Shown here: piece by piece, positions 40,079 to 49,964 of the stretch
How the letters are laid out: each line of letters opens with the position of its first letter
How positions within the stretch are numbered: position 1 is the stretch's first letter
Assembly: GCA_016220085.1 (NCBI GenBank)
Contig: JACRIN010000006.1
Coordinates: forward strand, 20,208 to 84,207
Reading direction: 5' to 3'
Source of the DNA: Planctomycetota bacterium
GTDB lineage: Bacteria; Planctomycetota; UBA1135; GCA-002686595
DNA length: 64,000 nt
Position numbers and translations under genes: made by a program
The notes under the pieces: model-generated
Told to the model about the DNA's origin: nothing
What the model saw: the letters and a program-made list of their open reading frames with translations, nothing else
Databases searched by the model: none

Positions 40079-41512
40079 ATGACGGTTTCGACCCCCCGAC
40101 GCGCGCTGCTCTCCGCCTGCCTGGCCACGATGTTGGGCGCGGGAGCCCTCAACGGCTGCGCTGGCCCGCGGGAAGTCTCCGAGCCCGGCGAGAAACCCGC
40201 GCTGACCGCCGAGGAGTTGCGCGCGTTGCTCCAACAGCACACGATCCAGCCGGTCAACGCCGTCGAGGGCGACGACCCGAATGCGCCGGTCGACCCGACG
40301 ATGCAGGACTACGCCGACCCGGCGAAAGCGGCGGCGCTGGCCTCGGATCCCCAAGGGTCTGGAGCGGAGCCCGACGCTCCGAAGCCGGCCCCCGAGCTGC
40401 CGGCGGAGAACCCGTACCTCGTCTTCGGCGAGCGCATCAAGGTCAATCCGGACGGGACGATCACCAAACCCTTCCCGCTGCGCAACGGCACCGGCGACAA
40501 GCTGCGCGACCTGATCGTCAACTACGGCAACTTCCCGCTGTGGAGCGAGACGCTCGGGCCGGGTCCGTCGACGCCGAACACGGTCAAGCTCGATCTGCTC
40601 GCGGGCTGGGACGTCGAGCTCTACCAGGACCTGCGCGCGCCCGGCGCCGCCGCGACGCCCGCGGCGCTCGCGGACTGGCTGGTGGTGACCGCGGGCGCCG
40701 ACCTGCTCTCGGAGGTCGAGGACTTCATCAACCTGTTCGCCGCCGGCGTGCCGCAGATCGAGATCGAGGCCAAGGTGGTCGAGATCGCGCTCTCCGACAT
40801 CCTCGACATCGGAATCAAGCCGGTCACCGGCAAGCCGATCTTCGACGCGCCGGGCTCGAACACGTTCATCCGCGGGCTGGACTACGCGCTGCCGAACTCC
40901 GCCGACGGCGTCGAAGCGCTGTTGACCCTCGGGTCGATCCAAGACGGGCTCGCGTTCAACGCGATCATCGAAGCGGTCCAAGGCCGACAGAACGTCTCGA
41001 TCATCAACCAGCCCAAGATCGCCGTGCGCGAGGGGAATCGAGCCGAAATCAGCTCGATCACCAAAGTGCCGTACCTGCAGGTCACCGGCATCAACGCGAC
41101 GGGCGGGTATGGCGCGCAGATCGGCTACCAGGAAGTCGGCGTCAAGCTCTACGTGATCCCGCGCGTCGTCGGGACGCAGACCGTAGCGCTGAACATCGAC
41201 ATCGAGGCTTCCCAGCAAACCGGATCGGCCGTCGCCCTGGTCGCCTCGACCGGTGAGGAAGTGCAGGTGCCGGTGCTGTCGACGCGCGCGGCGAAGACGA
41301 TCGTCTACCTGCAACCGGGCCAGGCGGTGATCCTCGGCGGCTTGATCACCGAGCGCACCGTCGACCGCGTCAACAAGGTCCCGTTGCTCGGCGACATCCC
41401 GATCCTCCAGTACCTGTTCCGTTCGACGACGAAGAGCAAGGAGCAGACGAACGTGCTCTTCTTCATCCGCCCGCGGATCCTGCAGGGCGTCGACCTCCAC
41501 CGTCAGTTCTGA
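40079..41512 (+). CDS. Secretin family lipoprotein (GspD/PilQ-like, short)
   Basis: LNGCAG lipobox; VSIINQPKIAVREG; VGVKLYVIPRVVG; VLSTRAAKTIVYLQPGQAVILGGLITERTVDRVNKVPLLGDIPILQYLFRS. Confidence 0.9.
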   Translation: MTVSTPRRALLSACLATMLGAGALNGCAGPREVSEPGEKPALTAEELRALLQQHTIQPVNAVEGDDPNAPVDPTMQDYADPAKAAALASDPQGSGAEPDAPKPAPELPAENPYLVFGERIKVNPDGTITKPFPLRNGTGDKLRDLIVNYGNFPLWSETLGPGPSTPNTVKLDLLAGWDVELYQDLRAPGAAATPAALADWLVVTAGADLLSEVEDFINLFAAGVPQIEIEAKVVEIALSDILDIGIKPVTGKPIFDAPGSNTFIRGLDYALPNSADGVEALLTLGSIQDGLAFNAIIEAVQGRQNVSIINQPKIAVREGNRAEISSITKVPYLQVTGINATGGYGAQIGYQEVGVKLYVIPRVVGTQTVALNIDIEASQQTGSAVALVASTGEEVQVPVLSTRAAKTIVYLQPGQAVILGGLITERTVDRVNKVPLLGDIPILQYLFRSTTKSKEQTNVLFFIRPRILQGVDLHRQF

Positions 41513-41702
41513 GCGCCTCGGCCGGCGCGTGCGACTTCGGCCGGTCGGCGCGCTCGCTCCCGACGCGAGCCAAGACCGCGCGTCCGCCCGATTTCGGCCG
41601 GCGTCGGGGAGTGAGCGTGGCGGGGGTCCGAGGGCGGGTCTAGACTCGCGGCTCGCCGCGCGCATCGGGAAGATCGGCCAACGCCGCGCGTCGACTTCCT
41701 CC

Positions 41703-43286
41703 ATGCATCCGTCGTCGTTCCGTTCGAGGCGCCGCGGCTCGGCGCTGTTGCTCGCGCTGCTGGTGCTCCTGATCCTGCTCGCGATCATGGCGCAGCTCGT
41801 ATTCGGCACGAAGAGCGACGCGGACGTCGCGCGCAACGACATCGCGCTGACGACGATGGACCTGGCGATCGAGTCGTCCTTGCTCGAGGTGTTCGATCGG
41901 TTGAAGACCGACGGCGAGAGCGCGGGCGCCAGCTCCGGTTCCGGCGCGGCGCCGACCGATACCGGCGCGGCGGCGGCCCCCGGCGCGACCTCCAACGCGG
42001 CGGGAGGTGCAGGCGGCGAGCAACAGGGCTCGGTCGACTCCCGCGAGGATCCGTGGGGGCGTCCGCAGCGCACGTCGATCAACGAGATCGAGCTGCGGGT
42101 CGTCGTGCAGGACGAGGACAGCAAGCTCAACGTCCTCGGCATGCTCGCCGCGAACCAGGCCGAGGCCGAGAAGTGCTTCGACCGCGTGCAGCGCACGATC
42201 GACGCGTTCCGCGAAGGCACCGACTCGGACATCGATCCGTCGAGCGCGCGCACGATGGCCGAAGCGATGCGCGACTACATGAAAGACCGCTCGCGGCAGG
42301 TGCTGCCGAAGCCGCACTTGCTCTCGGACGACGAGAAGGTGCCCGATCAAGGGCTCGCGATCTCGCTCGACGAGTTCGCGGTGCTCGAACCGTTCGACGA
42401 GTCGATGTTCCGCGACTTCCGCGAGCCCGATGGACGGATCGTGCACTCGCTCGGCTCGTTCCTGACGACGTGGACGTCGTTGTCCGCCGGCGGCGCCGCG
42501 AGCGGCGGGGCGAGCGGCTCCGGTGGCGCGGCGCCCAGCGGTGGTGCGAACGATCCGGCCGCGGGCGACGCGAACACCGATGGCCAAGGCGGCGAGGGCG
42601 GCGACCAACCGCCGGGCGAGGGCGGCGACGTCGGCGACGCGGGCAGCGGCGCGAACTCCGGCCAATCGGGCGACCAAGGCAGCGGTGCGCAAGGTGGCGC
42701 GAACCAAGTCGGCGGCCAGACGAGCGCGGCGAGCAAGTACGGAGTCGCGGTCAACGTCAACACCGCTCCGCCGGCGCTCTTGAAGTCGCTGATCGACGAC
42801 CGCGACATCCCCAGTCGCTTCTGGGACAAGGTGATCGAGTACCGCAACCTCGAGGAGGAGTCCGAGGAGACCGACACCAGCACCACCGCGTCGGAGCCCG
42901 AGCCGGTGTACGACGAGTACGGCGAGGAAGTGATCCAGCGGCAGGTCTTCGATTCGCTCGACGAGCTCCGTGAGGTCGACGGTTATGAGAACCTCGACGG
43001 CGCGGCGCGGGCGCAGCTCGATCAGTTGTTGACCACCGAGAGCCAAGTCTTCACGATCATGATCACCGCGCGCAAGTCGACCGGGCTCGAGGATCCGACG
43101 CGCGGCGGCATGCGCGATCCCGAGGAGCGCGAGGATCTGATCGCGAACACGCTGACGCGCACGGTTCGCTGCGTCGTCTGGCGTCGCAAGTCGGGCGAAA
43201 ACCTCACGATCGTGCCGTTGGTGCGCTGGGAAGTCGTCGACTACATGCCGCTCGTCGTCGAGGACTTCCCCGACGATCGTCGCTGA
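41703..43286 (+). CDS. GspK-like general secretion pathway protein with low-complexity Gly/Ser insertions
   Basis: RRRGSALLLALLVLLILLAIMAQLVFG N-terminus; YGVAVNVNTAPPALLKSLIDDRDI; DELREVDGYENLDGA. Confidence 0.8.
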   Translation: MHPSSFRSRRRGSALLLALLVLLILLAIMAQLVFGTKSDADVARNDIALTTMDLAIESSLLEVFDRLKTDGESAGASSGSGAAPTDTGAAAAPGATSNAAGGAGGEQQGSVDSREDPWGRPQRTSINEIELRVVVQDEDSKLNVLGMLAANQAEAEKCFDRVQRTIDAFREGTDSDIDPSSARTMAEAMRDYMKDRSRQVLPKPHLLSDDEKVPDQGLAISLDEFAVLEPFDESMFRDFREPDGRIVHSLGSFLTTWTSLSAGGAASGGASGSGGAAPSGGANDPAAGDANTDGQGGEGGDQPPGEGGDVGDAGSGANSGQSGDQGSGAQGGANQVGGQTSAASKYGVAVNVNTAPPALLKSLIDDRDIPSRFWDKVIEYRNLEEESEETDTSTTASEPEPVYDEYGEEVIQRQVFDSLDELREVDGYENLDGAARAQLDQLLTTESQVFTIMITARKSTGLEDPTRGGMRDPEEREDLIANTLTRTVRCVVWRRKSGENLTIVPLVRWEVVDYMPLVVEDFPDDRR

Positions 43287-44872
43287 TGGCTGCGAAGCGC
43301 GGGCGAGCGAACGGCGCGGTGCGCGCGGCGCGGCTCGAGGTCTTCGACCAGCTCTTCGCCTCGGTCGCGGAGGAGATGGGGGCGGCGCTCTCGCGCGCGG
43401 CGTTCTCGCCGAACATCAAGGAGCGCCGCGACTTCTCGTGCGCGCTGTTCGACGCGCGCGGCCGCATGGTCGCGCAGGCGGCGCACATCCCGATCCACCT
43501 CGGCTCGATCCCGGCGTGCGTCGCCGCGGCGCGCGAGGACGTCGAGATGCGGCCGGGCGACGCGGTGCTGCTCAACGATCCGTACCGAGGCGGCACGCAC
43601 TTGCCCGACGTGACCCTGGTGTCGCCGATCTTCCTCTCGGGGAAGAGCAAGCCCGACTTCTACGCGGCGAATCGCGCGCACCACGCGGACGTCGGCGGCG
43701 CGCATCCGGGCTCGATGGCGCCGGCGCACGACCTGCACGGCGAGGGGTTGGTGATCCCGCCGATCCGGTGGATCGTCGGCGGCGAGCCCGATCGAGCGCT
43801 GACGAGGCTCCTGCTCGCGAACATGCGCATCCCGCGCGAGCGCGAAGGCGACTTGTTCGCGCAGTGGGCCGCGAATCGCACCGCGGAGCGCCGCCTCGTC
43901 GAGCTCGCGCGCGAGCTCCGGACCCGCGGGCTCGCGCGCGCGTGCGACGACCTGCGCGGCTGGACGGCGAACCTGGCGCGCGCGTTCGTGCGCTCGTTGC
44001 CGCGGCGCGAGGTGAGCTTCGAGGACGTGCTCGAGGTCGGCGCGCGCGACGTCGCGTTGCGCGTGACGCTGGCGCGCCGCGGCGACGAGCTCGTCGTCGA
44101 TTTCCGCGCGAGCGACGCGCAGTCCGACGCGCCGATCAACACGCCGCGCGCGGTCGCGGTGTCGGCGGTGTTCTACGTGCTCCGGCTCTTGCTCGCCGAG
44201 CGCGCGCCGACCAACGACGGCCTGCTCGCGCCGGCGCGCATCTTGACGCGACCGAAGAGCCTGGTCGACGCGCGCTACCCGGCGCCGGTCGCCGCAGGAA
44301 ACGTCGAGACGAGTCAGCGACTGGTCGACGTGCTGCTCGGCGCGTTCGCGCGACTCTTGCCGGGTCGGATGCCGGCCGCGAGCTCCGGCACGATGAGCAA
44401 CCTGAGCTTCGGCGGCTCGCGCGCGGACGGCGAGGGCTTCACGTATTACGAGACGATCGCCGGCGGGGCGGGCGCATCGCGAGCCGGCGACGGTGCGAGC
44501 GGCGTCCACACGCACATGACCAACACGCGCAACACGCCGATCGAGGCGTTCGAGCTCGGCTTTCCAGCGCGCGTGCTGTGGTACGCACTTCGACCGAACA
44601 GCGGCGGCTCCGGCGAACATCGCGGTGGCGACGGGTTGGTGAAGCGCGTGCACTTCTTGGCGCCCGTCCAGGCGGGCTGGATCGCCGATCGCTCGCGGCG
44701 CGGGCCGTGGGGGCTCGGCGGCCAACGCGGGGCCGCGAGTCGCGCGGCGCGCGTCGATCGCCGCGGCGGGGTTCAGGAACTCGGCTCGAAGGTCTCGCTA
44801 GCGCTCGCCGCCGGCGAGGGCCTCGCGCTCGCGACTCCCGGCGGCGGCGGATTCGGCCGACCGCGTCGGTAG
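43286..44872 (+). CDS. Hydantoinase B/oxoprolinase family protein
   Basis: ERRDFSCALFDARGRMVAQAAHIPIHLGSIP; LLNDPYRGGTHLPDVTLVSPIF; NTRNTPIEAFE; GGSGEHRGGDG. Confidence 0.92.
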   Translation: MAAKRGRANGAVRAARLEVFDQLFASVAEEMGAALSRAAFSPNIKERRDFSCALFDARGRMVAQAAHIPIHLGSIPACVAAAREDVEMRPGDAVLLNDPYRGGTHLPDVTLVSPIFLSGKSKPDFYAANRAHHADVGGAHPGSMAPAHDLHGEGLVIPPIRWIVGGEPDRALTRLLLANMRIPREREGDLFAQWAANRTAERRLVELARELRTRGLARACDDLRGWTANLARAFVRSLPRREVSFEDVLEVGARDVALRVTLARRGDELVVDFRASDAQSDAPINTPRAVAVSAVFYVLRLLLAERAPTNDGLLAPARILTRPKSLVDARYPAPVAAGNVETSQRLVDVLLGAFARLLPGRMPAASSGTMSNLSFGGSRADGEGFTYYETIAGGAGASRAGDGASGVHTHMTNTRNTPIEAFELGFPARVLWYALRPNSGGSGEHRGGDGLVKRVHFLAPVQAGWIADRSRRGPWGLGGQRGAASRAARVDRRGGVQELGSKVSLALAAGEGLALATPGGGGFGRPRR

Positions 44873-44957
44873 GGCCCGCACGTTTTCCTTGTCGGGTGCC
44901 GCGTCGATCAGGACAATCCGCGCCTTTGGCACGAGCCCCGACGAACGAGCGACACGC

Positions 44958-46265
44958 ATGCCCTCCTTGAGTGTTTTTGGTGCCCAGTGGGGTGACGAGG
45001 GCAAAGGCAAGATCATCGACCTGCTCGCGCGCGGCGCGGACGTGGTCGTGCGCTACCAGGGCGGCGCGAACGCGGGCCACACCGTGGTCGTTGGCGGGAC
45101 GAAGTACGTGATGCACCTGATCCCGTCCGGGATCCTGCACTCCGAGAAGATCAACGTCATCGGCAACGGGGTCGCGCTCGACCCGCTTGCGCTGTTCGCG
45201 GAGATCGACGAGCTCACCGGTCGCGGCGTGAAGATCGACGGAACCAACCTGCGGCTCTCGTCCGGCGCGCACGTGATCTTCGAGCACCACCGGCGCATCG
45301 ATCACGCCGCCGAGCGCTGGCGCGGCGTCGGGCGGATCGGCACGACCGGTCGCGGCATCGGACCGTGCTACGCGGACAAGGCGGCGCGCACCGGGCTGCG
45401 ACTCGCAGACCTGCTCGAGCCCGAGCGTTGCCGCGTGCGCCTGACCGCCGCGCTTGCCGAGAAGAACGCGCTCTTGCGCGACGTGCACGGCGAGGAGCCG
45501 CTCGATCTCGATCAACAACTTTCGCGCTACATGGCGCTCGGCGAGCGGTTGAAGCCCTACGTCGGCGACACCGGCGCGGAAGTGCGCTCCGCGTATCGCG
45601 AGGGCAAGCTGGTGCTTTTCGAGGGAGCCCAGGGCGCGATGCTCGACCTCGATCACGGCACGTACCCGTACGTGACTTCGTCGAGCACCGGCACCGACGG
45701 CATCGCACCCGGCGCCGGCTTCCCCGCGCGCTGGATCGAGCGCGTGCTCGGCATCGCGAAGGCGTACTGCACCCGCGTCGGCGAAGGTCCGTTCCCTTCC
45801 GAGGACAAGGGCCCCGAAGGCGACCGCATCCGCGAGCAAGGCCGCGAGTTCGGCGCGACGACAGGTCGGCCGCGGCGCTGCGGCTGGTTCGACGCGCCGC
45901 AGATGCGGTACACGCTCGAACTGAACGGCGCCGACGGTTGGATCATGACCAACCTCGACGTTCTGTCGGGCTTCGAGCGCATCAAGGTCGGCGTCGGCTA
46001 TCGCATGGGCTCGAAGCGCTACCGCGAGTGGCCGGCTTCGCTCGCCTCGTTCGAGGGCCTGGAGGTCGACTTCGAGGAACTCCAGGGCTGGAACGACGAC
46101 ATCACGGCCGTGCGCGAATACGCTGAGCTACCGCGCGCAGCCCGCGAGTACGTCGAATGGGTCGAGGACCGCGTCGGCGTTCCGATCGTGATGCTCTCGG
46201 TCGGGCCTGAGCGCGACCAAATCATCCCGCGCCGCGACGCGCCCCAATTCCACGTCCTCGCCTGA
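44958..46265 (+). CDS. purA: Adenylosuccinate synthetase
   Basis: VFGAQWGDEGKGKIIDLLA; GGANAGHT; GTTGRGIGPCYADKAAR; EGAQGAMLDLDHGTYPYVTSS. Confidence 0.98.
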   Translation: MPSLSVFGAQWGDEGKGKIIDLLARGADVVVRYQGGANAGHTVVVGGTKYVMHLIPSGILHSEKINVIGNGVALDPLALFAEIDELTGRGVKIDGTNLRLSSGAHVIFEHHRRIDHAAERWRGVGRIGTTGRGIGPCYADKAARTGLRLADLLEPERCRVRLTAALAEKNALLRDVHGEEPLDLDQQLSRYMALGERLKPYVGDTGAEVRSAYREGKLVLFEGAQGAMLDLDHGTYPYVTSSSTGTDGIAPGAGFPARWIERVLGIAKAYCTRVGEGPFPSEDKGPEGDRIREQGREFGATTGRPRRCGWFDAPQMRYTLELNGADGWIMTNLDVLSGFERIKVGVGYRMGSKRYREWPASLASFEGLEVDFEELQGWNDDITAVREYAELPRAAREYVEWVEDRVGVPIVMLSVGPERDQIIPRRDAPQFHVLA

Positions 46266-46276
46266 ATCGCTGAGCC

Positions 46277-47071
46277 ATGGTCCCCCGTCCGCCTCGCACG
46301 ATCGCGCGCCCGGATTTCGGAGGCTCGTTTCCCGAGCACATCGCGATCATCATGGACGGCAACGGGCGTTGGGCGGAGCAGCAGGGGCTGCGCCGCGTGC
46401 TCGGCCACCGCGAAGGCATCAACTCGGTGCGCGAGATCACGACCGAGTGCGCGCGGATGGGCGTCAAATCGCTGACGCTCTACGCGTTCTCGGTCGAGAA
46501 CTGGAAGCGTCCGCGGATGGAGGTGCGCTACCTGATGCGCCTCCTGCGACAGTTCCTGGTCGCCGAACGCGGCACGCTGATGGACAACGGCGTGCGGCTG
46601 CGCGCGATCGGACGCCTCGACACGCTGCCGGACAACGCGCTGCGCGAGTTGCGCGCGACCGAGAACATGACCGCGCAGAACGACGGCATGCTGCTGCGCC
46701 TCGCGCTGTCCTACGGCTCGCGCGCCGAGCTCGCCGACGCGCTGCGCGCCGCCATCGCCGACGTTCGGTCGGGCCGCCTCGATCCGGCGACGATCGACGA
46801 CGAGACGTTTCGTCGCTACCTCTACGACCCGACGACGCCGGATCCCGATCTGCTGATCCGCACGGCGGGGGAGAAGCGCATCTCCAACTTCCTCCTGTGG
46901 CAGATCTCGTACTCGGAGATCTACGTCGCGACGGAATGCTGGCCGCAGTTCCGCAAGGCGCAGTTGCTCGCGGCGATCGCCGACTACGCGCGACGCGTGC
47001 GCAAGTTCGGCGGCTTGGTCGCCGACGCGCCGCCGCTCGAGCGCCGCGGCCGTCGCGGGATGGAAGCCTGA
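46277..47071 (+). CDS. uppS: Isoprenyl transferase (undecaprenyl diphosphate synthase)
   Basis: HIAIIMDGNGRWAEQQGLRRVLGHREG; LTLYAFSVENWKRP; DPDLLIRTAGEKRISNFLLWQ. Confidence 0.97.
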   Translation: MVPRPPRTIARPDFGGSFPEHIAIIMDGNGRWAEQQGLRRVLGHREGINSVREITTECARMGVKSLTLYAFSVENWKRPRMEVRYLMRLLRQFLVAERGTLMDNGVRLRAIGRLDTLPDNALRELRATENMTAQNDGMLLRLALSYGSRAELADALRAAIADVRSGRLDPATIDDETFRRYLYDPTTPDPDLLIRTAGEKRISNFLLWQISYSEIYVATECWPQFRKAQLLAAIADYARRVRKFGGLVADAPPLERRGRRGMEA

Positions 47072-47081
47072 TCCGTTCGCG

Positions 47082-48143
47082 ATGACCGCTTCCAAGCGCG
47101 CCAAGATCCTGCAGCGCACGTGGGTCGGCGGCTCGATCGCCGCGGCGTTGACGCTCACGCTCTACGGCGCGCACGCCGTCGGCAGCGGTTGGCCGATCCT
47201 GATCGCCGGCGCGGTGGTCACGCTCGTGTGCGTGTTCGAGCTCGGGCGCATGGGCCGGCTCGCGCAGCGCGACTTCGCGTGGGTGCTGACGCCCGCGGCG
47301 CTCGCCGTCATCCTGTCGACCGCCGACGCGACGCGCGCGTTCTACGGCGAGAGCGTCGCCGATCGAGAGCGTTGGCTCGGCTACTGGCAGGGCACGCTCG
47401 CGTCCGAATACCTCTGGGCGATCGTCGTCGCGGCGATCCTGCACGCGATCCATTCGACGCTTCGACCGCTGGGGCGTTGGAGGCCGTGGCCGCAGATCGC
47501 GGTGCTCGCGCTCGCGAGCGCGTGGCTCTGGCGGCTCTTCGTGCGACCGAGCACGCCGCCCGAGGAGAACTACCTCGTCTTCGCCGCCGCCGGCTTGGTC
47601 GCGTTGCGTTCGCTCGCGCGCGGCGCGTACTGGCGCACCGACTTCCTGATCGCGATCGGGCTCGCGGCGTGGGCGAGCGTTCCGTTGCCGGCGCTGACGA
47701 AGGTCTGGTACCTGTTCGGCGAGCAAGGGCTGATCGCGCTCGTCCTGCTCTCGAAGATCGGCGACATCGCGGGCTACTACGCGGGCAGCGCGCTCGGAAA
47801 GCACCATCCGTTCAAGTCGATCAGCCCCGGCAAGACGACGGAAGGGTGCGTCGCGTCGCTGGTCGCGGGCACGCTCGCCGGCATGGCGGTCGTCGGGACC
47901 GGACTCGTCCACTCGAGCTCGCTCGGTGTGCTCGGCGGCGCGCTCGCCGGCGCTGCGATCAACCTCGCGGCGCAGGCGGGCGACCTGTTCGAGAGCTGGG
48001 TCAAGCGCCGCTCCGGCGTGAAGGACTCGAGCACGTGGTTCGGGCCGTCGGGCGGGATGCTCGACCTCGTCGACAGCCTGCTATTCTCCATCCCGGTCGC
48101 GTTGTGGGTCTGGCCGCACGTTTTCGACCTCGCTCAGGTTTGA
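47082..48143 (+). CDS. cdsA: Phosphatidate cytidylyltransferase
   Basis: KIGDIAGYYAGSALGKHHPFKSISPGKTTEGCVAS; DLFESWVKRRSGVKDSS; follows uppS. Confidence 0.93.
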   Translation: MTASKRAKILQRTWVGGSIAAALTLTLYGAHAVGSGWPILIAGAVVTLVCVFELGRMGRLAQRDFAWVLTPAALAVILSTADATRAFYGESVADRERWLGYWQGTLASEYLWAIVVAAILHAIHSTLRPLGRWRPWPQIAVLALASAWLWRLFVRPSTPPEENYLVFAAAGLVALRSLARGAYWRTDFLIAIGLAAWASVPLPALTKVWYLFGEQGLIALVLLSKIGDIAGYYAGSALGKHHPFKSISPGKTTEGCVASLVAGTLAGMAVVGTGLVHSSSLGVLGGALAGAAINLAAQAGDLFESWVKRRSGVKDSSTWFGPSGGMLDLVDSLLFSIPVALWVWPHVFDLAQV

Positions 48144-48218
48144 CAGATCGGCCGCGCGGCGCGCATCGTTAGGCCTTCCCGCAACCCACCACCACGCACG
48201 AGCCCCCGCACACCCGCT

Positions 48219-49247
48219 TTGATCGAAGTCACGATTCCGCTGAAGAGCCACGAGGAAGCGATCCTCGTCCTCGGGCCGTACGATCGACACGCGAAGCTGC
48301 TGGAGCAGGCGCTCGCGATCGAGATCTACACGCAGAACGGCAACCTGCGCCTGCGCGGACCGGATCAGAACGTCTTCGAAGCCCAGCGGCGCGTCGAGCA
48401 CCTGCTCGGCAAGGTGCGCAAGGGCCGCGAGGTCGACGCTCGTGACGCGGAGGTGATCTTGCTCGGCACGTCTTCTTCCGGCGCGCAACCCGCGTCCGAG
48501 CGCTCGAACGGCGGCGTTGCGAACGCCGGCATGCACTCGGCGGCGCCGCGCTCGGCGAAGCTCGTGCGCGCGGGTCCGATCGCCGTCCGGCCGTTCGAAG
48601 GGCGCACGGAACACCAGCGCAAGTACCTCGACGTGATCCAGAAGCGCTCGCTGACGTTCGGGCTCGGCACCGCGGGCACCGGCAAGACGTTTCTCGCGGT
48701 CGCGTCCGCGGTGCGCGCGCTGCGCAACGGCGAAGTCAAGAAGCTGGTCGTCACGCGCCCGGTCGTCGAAGCCGGCGAGCACCTCGGCTTCTTGCCCGGC
48801 GACGTGCAAGCGAAGCTCAATCCGTACATGCGGCCGGTGTACGACGCGCTCTCGGAGCTGATCGACATCGAGGACGTGCAGCGCCTCGAGGAGCAGAACG
48901 TCCTCGAGATCGCGCCGCTCGCGTACATGCGGGGTCGCACGCTCGCTCATGCCTTCGTCATCCTCGACGAAGGCCAGAACACCACCGTTCCCCAGATGAA
49001 GATGTTCCTCACCCGTCTGGGTGAGGGGTCGAAGATGGTCGTCACCGGCGATCCGACGCAGAGCGATCTGCCGCGAGGGACGCGCAGCGGTCTCCTCGAC
49101 GCGGTCGCGCGCCTGCAGGGCTTCGCCGACATCGGCGTGGTCGAGTTCGACGTGCGCGACATCGTGCGCCACCCCTTGGTCGAGCAGATCGTGCGCGCCT
49201 ACGAGGCGCCCAATCGCGTTGGCGGCGCGCCGGAAGACGCACCGTAA
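48219..49247 (+). CDS. PhoH-like ATPase
   Basis: GTAGTGKTFLAVASAVRAL; TRPVVEAGEHLGFLPGDVQAKLNPYMRPVYDAL; AFVILDEGQNTT; TTG start. Confidence 0.96.
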   Translation: MIEVTIPLKSHEEAILVLGPYDRHAKLLEQALAIEIYTQNGNLRLRGPDQNVFEAQRRVEHLLGKVRKGREVDARDAEVILLGTSSSGAQPASERSNGGVANAGMHSAAPRSAKLVRAGPIAVRPFEGRTEHQRKYLDVIQKRSLTFGLGTAGTGKTFLAVASAVRALRNGEVKKLVVTRPVVEAGEHLGFLPGDVQAKLNPYMRPVYDALSELIDIEDVQRLEEQNVLEIAPLAYMRGRTLAHAFVILDEGQNTTVPQMKMFLTRLGEGSKMVVTGDPTQSDLPRGTRSGLLDAVARLQGFADIGVVEFDVRDIVRHPLVEQIVRAYEAPNRVGGAPEDAP

Positions 49248-49701
49248 GCCCGCGCCGACGCGCGTCGACGTCGCGTGGCGGGTCCGGCGCCGCCCGCTCG
49301 CCGACGCGCTCGTGCGCAGGGCGGTTCGTGCGGCCGCGGTGGCCGGCGGGCGCGGTTCGGCGTGGTTCTCGGTCGTCTTCGTGTCCGACCTCGAACTCGC
49401 GCGACTGCACGCGGAGTGGCTCGACGACCCGACGGTCACCGACGTGATCACGTTCGACCTCGGCGACGAGCCGGGCGGCCCGGTGGGGGAGCTCTTCGTC
49501 AGCGTCGACCGCGCGCGAGCGATCGCCGCGGAGCGAGGCGGGTCCGAGGCGCGTGAGCTCGCGCTCTACGTCGTGCACGGCGTGCTGCATCTCTGCGGTC
49601 ACGACGATCATGCCGATGGTGCGCGGCGTCGGATGCGCCGCGAGGAACGACGCGTGCTCGCCGAGCTCGGCTACGCGCACGAAGGCGAGCTGTACTTCTG
49701 A
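49219..49701 (+). CDS. ybeY: Endoribonuclease YbeY
   Basis: TVTDVITFDLGDEPG; HGVLHLCGHDDH metal-binding motif; TTG start inferred. Confidence 0.9.
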   Translation: MAARRKTHRKPAPTRVDVAWRVRRRPLADALVRRAVRAAAVAGGRGSAWFSVVFVSDLELARLHAEWLDDPTVTDVITFDLGDEPGGPVGELFVSVDRARAIAAERGGSEARELALYVVHGVLHLCGHDDHADGARRRMRREERRVLAELGYAHEGELYF

Positions 49702-49964
49702 GGTCGTCGACGTGTTCGCGAGCTGGTCGAGCACGGCGAGTTCGCGGGTGCGAGTCGGTGTCGAGCGGCGACTCGCGCGACCTTCGACGCGTACGAGCGT
49801 GCAACTCGGGACTTGAACGGCACGCAGGATTCCGTATGCCAAGGGGGTCAGCGAGCTCGCGGCGACGCGAGTTCGACGCTCGAGAAGCCGTGCACGACCC
49901 CATCCGAACGACCGCTCCACGCCGAGGCGGGCCATCGCGCGTCGGCGTGGCCGCGCGCTGACCC

